DNA of 64,000 nucleotides from NCBI GenBank assembly GCA_949358305.1, contig OX442314.1, positions 7,681,060 to 7,745,059 on the forward strand, given 5' to 3'. The DNA is from Strigamia acuminata (Eukaryota; Arthropoda; Chilopoda; Geophilomorpha; Linotaeniidae). The translations under genes and the position numbers were made by a program. The first letter of the stretch is position 1, and the number at the start of each line of letters is the position of its first letter. Shown piece after piece: positions 63,371-64,000 of this stretch. Below the pieces are notes generated by a model. That model saw only the letters and a list, made by a program, of their open reading frames with translations. It searched no databases and was not told where the DNA came from.

Positions 63371-63599
63371 GTTGAATTAAATTTACATTAATCATTAGTT
63401 GTGGGCAGTGTTGTTTAACTAACGTTTCTGGTGCAGATTTTTCCGTTCTTTCGTGTGGTGTTTAGTTTTTGACAATCCGAGCTTTGGTTTTCGAGATATT
63501 TGCGATTTTAATCAAATTTTCTCTCAATTAGCCAAGTTTGATTGCACTAGTCATTCCTGAATTTAAGATTTTATGGCACTTTTGTGGATTTCTTCAGAT

Positions 63600-63895
63600 G
63601 AATCAGTATGAGATCGCATATGATTTTACAAGATTTTGCAGGATTTTGTTAGATTTTGTGAATTTTTAAGAGATTTTGGTTACCGTATATTTTGTGAGAT
63701 TTTGTAGCATTGTGTGAAATTTTGCTACATTTTGTAAAATTTTGCTACATTTTGTAAAATTTTGCTACATTTTGTAAGATTTTGCTTTATTTTGTTAGAT
63801 TTTGTGAGATTTTGCTACATTCTGTGAGATTTTGCTACATCCTGTGAGATTTTGCTACATTTGGTGAGATTTTGCTACATTATGAGATTTTATTT
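63600..63895. repeat. Degenerate ~20-bp minisatellite
   Basis: Repeats of GATTTTGCTACATTTTGTRA, at least ten units with point differences. Confidence 0.85.
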
Positions 63896-64000
63896 AAAGT
63901 ATATGATACCAAAAAAGTGATACAGGTACAGTACCACTACCACAAAATGTGGTACTCTTTGATACAGCGATGCGTTCGATGAAAATTTACTGTATAAAAA
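63896..64000. other. Window end, nothing recognised
   Basis: Short AT-rich flank with an inverted pair GTACCACT/TGTGGTAC. Confidence 0.3.

Overview
This is eukaryotic (invertebrate animal) nuclear DNA. The evidence is one split gene for a DEG/ENaC (pickpocket/degenerin-type) channel with mostly short GT-AG introns, plus a dense block of LTR retrotransposons whose primer sites match animal tRNA-Gln, tRNA-Pro and initiator tRNA-Met. An arthropod is my best guess; the sequence alone does not name the species.

Layout: (1) 1-10154 is a Ty3/gypsy element, family A copy 1, on the minus strand. Its 5' LTR, leader, gag and pol are present, but the 3' end lies beyond the window. gag has a premature stop and pol is frameshifted by a 46-bp tandem duplication. 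(2) 10155-15639 has no gene. It holds a 38-bp palindrome, a TGCCAGCG inverted array, a possible old LTR, a dispersed repeat and a ~133-bp tandem array. (3) 15640-40617 is a second gypsy element, family C, minus strand, flanked by GTAT. It carries two nested copia elements: B (16498-22747, minus, TSD ATTAC) and D (30534-36466, plus, TSD AGTTC). Both copia ORFs are intact and their LTR pairs are identical. (4) 40988-55242 is a complete family A copy 2, minus strand, TSD AACG. It sits inside a small TA-flanked terminal-inverted-repeat element. (5) 56510-60504 is the DEG/ENaC gene on the plus strand. (6) 60505-64000 has no gene. It holds a 1.27-kb TIR element with a 9-bp target duplication, a tRNA-Ser-derived relic, a second copy of the ~133-bp array, a long hairpin and a minisatellite.

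Both gypsy families share an uncommon plan: gag, then pol in the -1 frame behind an A AAA AAC slippery heptamer, then about 1 kb of non-coding or intronic sequence, then a large third ORF of unknown function that is not env-like. In family C the third ORF appears to have a separate upstream exon whose donor and acceptor phases match. The 1.7-kb family A LTRs contain two copies of a ~105-bp module whose helices co-vary while a 12-13 nt segment stays fixed, which suggests a structured RNA.

The most striking gene is the channel. Eleven exons with consistent phases predict one 807-residue protein holding two complete DEG/ENaC units in tandem (TM1-ectodomain-TM2, twice). The join lies inside a single uninterrupted exon. 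The nested insertions give a relative order: C is older than B and D, and the small TIR element is older than A2.
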